Positions 59,936-64,000 of a stretch of 64,000 bases of DNA are shown piece by piece. The notes below the pieces were generated by a model that saw nothing but the letters and a program-made list of their open reading frames with translations, searched no databases and was not told the DNA's origin. Numbering within the stretch: position 1 is the first letter of the stretch; the number at the start of each line of letters is the position of its first letter. The position numbers and the translations under genes were made by a program. The stretch spans positions 22,588,501-22,652,500 of the forward strand of contig BSBM01000753.1 of NCBI GenBank assembly GCA_027924585.1. Direction: 5' to 3'. The DNA comes from Larix kaempferi (lineage: Eukaryota; Streptophyta; Pinopsida; Pinales; Pinaceae).

Positions 59936-61960
59936 CACCATTGGACTGGATTTTGCTCCTATTAATCCCCAACCATCAAGTGAGAGGAAGGTTCATACAA
60001 TCATTGTTTTAGATGATGACAATGTTTCTTAGTTTAGCATTATTTTTCAGGGATCATAGGCATATATGAATTGTGTTTTTTTTTAAATAATCTTTAAAAC
60101 ACAAGAGAATGGTGATGAACTCATATACTTGTAAAAAAAGCAAATATTTAATTATTTTCTGGTTCACTAAATAATTAGTTATTTACTTCTTAGTTTAGTC
60201 TTGTGTGTTGGTGTTTGGAATCATTTGCATCTATGTTTATAGATTATGTCTTGTATTTGTGAAAGTATCAAAGGAGTTCAATGTTATGTTTTGGATTTGT
60301 GAAAGTATCAAATAAACATTATTACATAGAATACATTGAGTAGAAATTTCAATCAAAGTCCCGACTCTTCATGCACAAGCATGAGTCCCACTGGGATTGG
60401 GAAAGAACTAAGAAGAAGAAAATTGGGGTCATTTGGTGGCTTTAAAAGTTTTTTTGACTAAACCAATTTGAGATACAAAATTGAGGTGTTGTTTGGCTAG
60501 ATAAGTTCACATCAAACCATTGTTAAATTTTCAAATCTTCTGACGTGATTTGGATAAACTTGGTAACGATGGAATAGGGATTTTTTCTATTCTATCATGA
60601 TTTTCTCCACTGCAAATCTAGAAACCGAGGTTTATGGAGGCATCTTGCAATCACCAATGTTTGCAAAAAAATTGCTACTGCATTAGTGGCTTAGAGAGGG
60701 ATTAGAAAGTAAAGGATTTAAAGAAGAAACAGGTCTAAGAAGCAATTTTTTTCTCAAGAAACCATTTCCTAACTCTACAAATAAGAATGGGCACAAGAGC
60801 ATGCATGCATTAGGAACACATGTGCATTCTTGAAAGTGCTACATGATTCTAAGCATACAAATAGTAGGAACAAGTGCATGTTACTTTGTGTATATGCAAA
60901 CAAACAAAAAAAGGTTGATTACTATTTTTTATTTGACCCTCCCATACCAACAACAAATTTTGTATAAGGAGGTAATATGAGCTTGTTCTAGGAGGACCTA
61001 TAGTCATCCATTGCCAATTTCCAAGGAGCATTTTCGTAAGTTTTATTTGTCTAGCCATTTTTATAATTTTTACATTTTAGAAATGTCCATATTTTTAAAA
61101 AGGTGTTTTTATTATTGAAAATTGTAGGTTGTATTCCACAAAGATGGTGGAAAAATCTAATCCAAACACATGTAGTCTAGTCCAGTAAAATGCATTTGTA
61201 GTGGCTTATCATTCAAAGACATCATCTAATGATGTTAGGCCACCTGATGTTGGGAATTTTTCCAAGCTATCCAATATGGTTCTAAGCCAATTTATCTTCA
61301 TTGATGCTTACATTGTGGACATACTTTTCATCTCCTAAGAGAGGATCCTATTTAGGACAATTTCTTGGATGAGGTTAGTATGCCATAATTTTTATACTTT
61401 CTTTGCTTATATATTTATTGTTGCATTTGATATTTAGTATACATGAATTTAAAGTATTTGTAATTGTAATTGTATTTGGTGTGTGTAATTGCTATGAGAT
61501 AACACCCTTACATCTAGGCAATATGATGCCCCATCTCTTGGAATTTATGTAGCAATCAATGGATCTTGCTCCCTTGCGGATCCTCACTCCCAAGTGTTAT
61601 ACACAATAAAATAACTATTATACTTTTAAACCTTTTAACTATTTTACAATTTTATTTTTTAATAAAAATAATCAATTACTAATAATCATCATATAATTTG
61701 ATGATTATTGAAAAATGTTAACTATGCCATGAAATCAATGTAATGAGATACAACTTCCATTTTTGCCTCACATTGATTAGGAATGGCACTTTGATAAGGA
61801 GTTGTCTAAAAACTGGACTATTTAGCTTGGATGAAGGATTTTCACTGGAATCCGACATTTTTTATTTTGCAAAATCTAAACTGGTTACAATATTAGGTGG
61901 TTGGATGATGCTACATGAACTGTTTATGGTGGAAAGTTTTTAGGTTATGGTTATGATTAA
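59936..61960. other. Intergenic sequence, no gene seen
   Basis: No coding region or recognised element. If gene 2 copy II has further 5' exons they would be here on the minus strand, but I cannot find them. Confidence 0.5.
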
Positions 61961-62150
61961 TAATATATGATTATATATTATTAATATTCATTTTTTAATT
62001 TTTATATTATATTATTAATATTAAATATTATTTTTTTAAAATAAATTAAGTAAAAATTAATAAATAATATATGATTATATATATTATTAATATAAATTTT
62101 TTAATTTTTTATATTATATTATTAATATTAATTTTTTTTGATGTTATATT
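61961..62150. repeat. AT-rich duplicated segment (about 105 bp)
   Basis: TAATATATGATTATATATTA followed by TTTTTTAATTTTTATATTAT occurs at about 61961-62015 and 62065-62125. Confidence 0.7.
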
Positions 62151-62198
62151 GGTAGGTTTAGAGTTAGAGGTTAAGTAATGTAATATATGATTTCTTTT

Positions 62199-62690
62199 TC
62201 AATCCTCTTGGCGTTCTCAGAGGATTGAAAAAAATGGGCAACATTTCTGCTTGTAAAAACACATTTTAAAATAAAATCGGTAGCATTTATGCGGTGAAAT
62301 GCTACCGGTTGATATAAACAAATTTATATACCAAATTATTTTTAAACAAATAAATGCAAAATAAATTTAAAATCCTAAACCTATTTCAAATTTCAAATGG
62401 TTTTGGTTTTTGTTTTGAAATGGTTTTTTGTTTTAGGTTCAAATGGTTTTTTGTTTTCAATCCTCTTGGTGTTCTCGGAGGATTGAAAAAAAATGGGCAG
62501 CATTTCTGCTTGTAAAAACACATTTTAAAATAAAACCGGTAGCATTTATGCGGTGAAATGCTACCGGTTGATATAAATAAAAATAAATCAATAATTTAAA
62601 CAAATAACTGCAAAATAAATTTAAAACCCTAAATCTATTTCAAATTTCAAATGGTTTTGGTTTGAAATGGGTTTTTGTTTTAGTTTAACT
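62199..62690. repeat. Tandem duplication (about 258 bp x 2), each unit carrying two hairpins
   Basis: Hairpin 1: TCAATCCTCT ... AGAGGATTGA (62199-62228; second copy 62457-62486). Hairpin 2: CCGGTAGCATTT, loop ATGCGGTG, AAATGCTACCGG (62536-62567, perfect 12-bp arms; first copy 62278-62307 with 11-bp arms). Between them both units read ATGGGCA(A/G)CATTTCTGCTT. The following spacer is AT-rich with GGTTTT(T)G runs. Non-coding. Confidence 0.9.
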
Positions 62691-63069
62691 TTTTTTTTTT
62701 TCAATTAGTTTGGTTTCAATGGTGGTTTTCGGTTTCAATCCTGCTTTAGTTTGAATGGCTACATCCTAACCAATTCGTCAAAACCAAATAAAAACTAGAT
62801 TTGATGAAAAACACATTTTTATACAACTCAAACAAAATATATATTTTTTTTAAATGACAAAAAATTGGATGAATTCTACCCACCTGGTGGAATAGAAGAC
62901 ATGGTGGAGGCCCTGTGGTGAGGTGGTGTCACTCTGATGAGGTGGCGTGGGCGTGAGCTCGATCAAGACCTTCGGTTCAGGTCGCTGTAACTGTCTCTGT
63001 CAAAGAACTGCACAAACAGGGCCAGCCGGGTCGGTCGGGCCTTGTTTTGTTTTTTTTTCATATCACATA

Positions 63070-63220
63070 CCCTCGATTGAGGGTTTGGTTAGACCCTCAA
63101 TCGAGGGTTTAAAACACCCTCGATCGAGGTCCTTTACCGCCCTCGATCGAGGTATTTTTAAACCCTCGATCGAACATTTGAAACCTCGATCGAGGGCTTT
63201 AAAATACCTCGATCAAGGGT
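63070..63220. repeat. Palindrome array A2: seven CCCTCGATCGAGGG-like sites at about 23-bp spacing
   Basis: Sites start near 63070, 63094, 63117, 63140, 63163, 63184 and 63207 (for example CCCTCGATTGAGGG, CCCTCAATCGAGGG, CCTCGATCAAGGG), separated by 9-11 bp AT-rich linkers (TTTAAAACA, TATTTTTAAA). The word and architecture are the same as array A1 at 35.07 kb. Both arrays are followed on the plus strand by a nine-A run, so they might be in direct rather than inverted orientation. The ORF over it (PSIEGL / PRSR repeats) is a by-product of the palindrome. Confidence 0.88.
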
Positions 63221-63316
63221 CCAAAAAAAAATTCTCCCATTCGATCCGCCAAAAATGGTGAACCATATTCGGGGATTCACCCAATTGAAAAACTAGATTT
63301 AAATGTTCTGTTATAG

Positions 63317-63666
63317 ATTTATTATTAAGACATAAAAATCAGTAGAAGTTATTCCTGGCAATTGAATTTACTTTGATCTTTAAAATTTTACAAACCTTGG
63401 GCTCTTAATACATTTCACGACTACGAGCTTGAGCTCACAAACATAGACTCTTCTACTACAGGATTTATATTAAAAAATTTCTTACTAATTAGACATAAAA
63501 ACCAATAGAAGTTATTCCGGGTTAAAACAGTGCAACTTCGTTGCATTACACATAGATGAAATTTACTTTGATCTTTCACCTTTTACAGAGCTTGGGCTCT
63601 TAATAAGTTTTAGGACTATGAGCTTGAGCTCACAAACATAGACTCTTCTACTACAAAGAATTTATA
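63317..63666. repeat. Diverged tandem duplication (about 170 bp x 2)
   Basis: Both copies hold AGACATAAAAA(T/C)CA(G/A)TAGAAG, TTTACTTTGATCTTT and GAGCTTGAGCTCACAAACAT plus AGACTCTTCTACTACA. The word GAGCTTGAGCTC is itself near-palindromic. Confidence 0.8.
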
Positions 63667-63689
63667 GACTTTATTTTGGCTTCAACTAG

Positions 63690-63765
63690 AATCTTCAACT
63701 AGAAGCCATACTTTATTTTTGCTTCAACTAGGAGCTTCAACTAGGAGCTTCAACTAGAAGCTATG
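63690..63765. repeat. 13-bp tandem repeat (CTTCAACTAGGAG)
   Basis: CTTCAACTAG(A/G)A(G/A) variants recur about five times across the stretch, three of them in immediate tandem near 63722-63760. Confidence 0.85.
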
Positions 63766-64000
63766 AGTCACATTAGACACAAATCCTGGCCTTGGGGATT
63801 CGACAGTGCTCAAAATTCCCATATATCATGCTTTGTTGAGGATTTGTCAGGGAACTTCTATCGAAATGCTCATATATCACGAAGAGAGAGACCATAAGAC
63901 TCTACGACTTCCTTTGTATTTCTGATAAAACAACAAAGGAAATGGAACAAAGGCGGTAAAGAAGAGTGCCATGACTTCCCGAAGATTTCATTTGGCTATG

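Noticed and set aside
63070-63220. CRISPR-like array of short repeats and spacers
   Set aside because: Repeats are 12-14 bp palindromes with 9-11 bp AT-rich linkers, far shorter than CRISPR repeats and spacers, and the context is plant nuclear DNA without cas genes.

Overview
This 64 kb window reads as nuclear DNA from a land plant with a large, repeat-rich genome. Its only clean host gene has GT-AG introns. The rest is AT-rich DNA crowded with nested LTR retrotransposons, tandem repeats, a satellite array and decayed transposon genes. A conifer or other gymnosperm is my best guess from this low gene density, but nothing here fixes the species. No rRNA, tRNA, CRISPR or bacterial-type operon was seen.

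Layout. 1-2.1 kb: intergenic DNA with a LINE fragment (minus). 2.9-5.2 kb: an intact five-exon alpha/beta hydrolase of the plant methylesterase (MES/SABP2-like) family on the minus strand, with a predicted secretory leader. 5.2-19.3 kb: AT-rich intergenic DNA with many local duplications, a decayed retroelement-like ORF (12.8-13.9 kb), a 73-bp-arm inverted repeat (14.5 kb) and a tandem Glu/Arg-rich coding repeat (14.7-15.4 kb). 19.6-24.1 kb: a decayed multi-exon gene, here called 'gene 2', split by a 2.2 kb non-coding LTR retrotransposon with 5-bp target-site duplications (TSDs). 25.7-28.8 kb: a satellite with an exact 359-bp period. 31.0-32.6 kb: minus-strand remnant of 'gene 1', a transposase-like gene. 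35.1-40.6 kb: a second, fuller gene 1 on the plus strand. 41.9-56.0 kb: an old Copia element with a younger, internally deleted element of the same family inserted in reverse orientation at the start of its gag. 57.6-59.7 kb: a second gene 2 on the minus strand. 62-63.8 kb: duplicated hairpins, a palindrome array and further duplications.

The most interesting point is that gene 1 and gene 2 each occur twice, and both pairs are convergent (gene 2 plus / gene 1 minus at 19.6-32.6 kb; gene 1 plus / gene 2 minus at 35.6-59.7 kb). With the Copia nest removed, the second pair lies between two arrays of the same short palindrome (CCTCGATCGAGG-like, about 23-bp spacing) at 35.07-35.26 and 63.07-63.22 kb. 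My hypothesis is a two-gene DNA transposon family that I do not recognise, both copies now broken. Element ends, TIRs and TSDs were not found, so this is inference.
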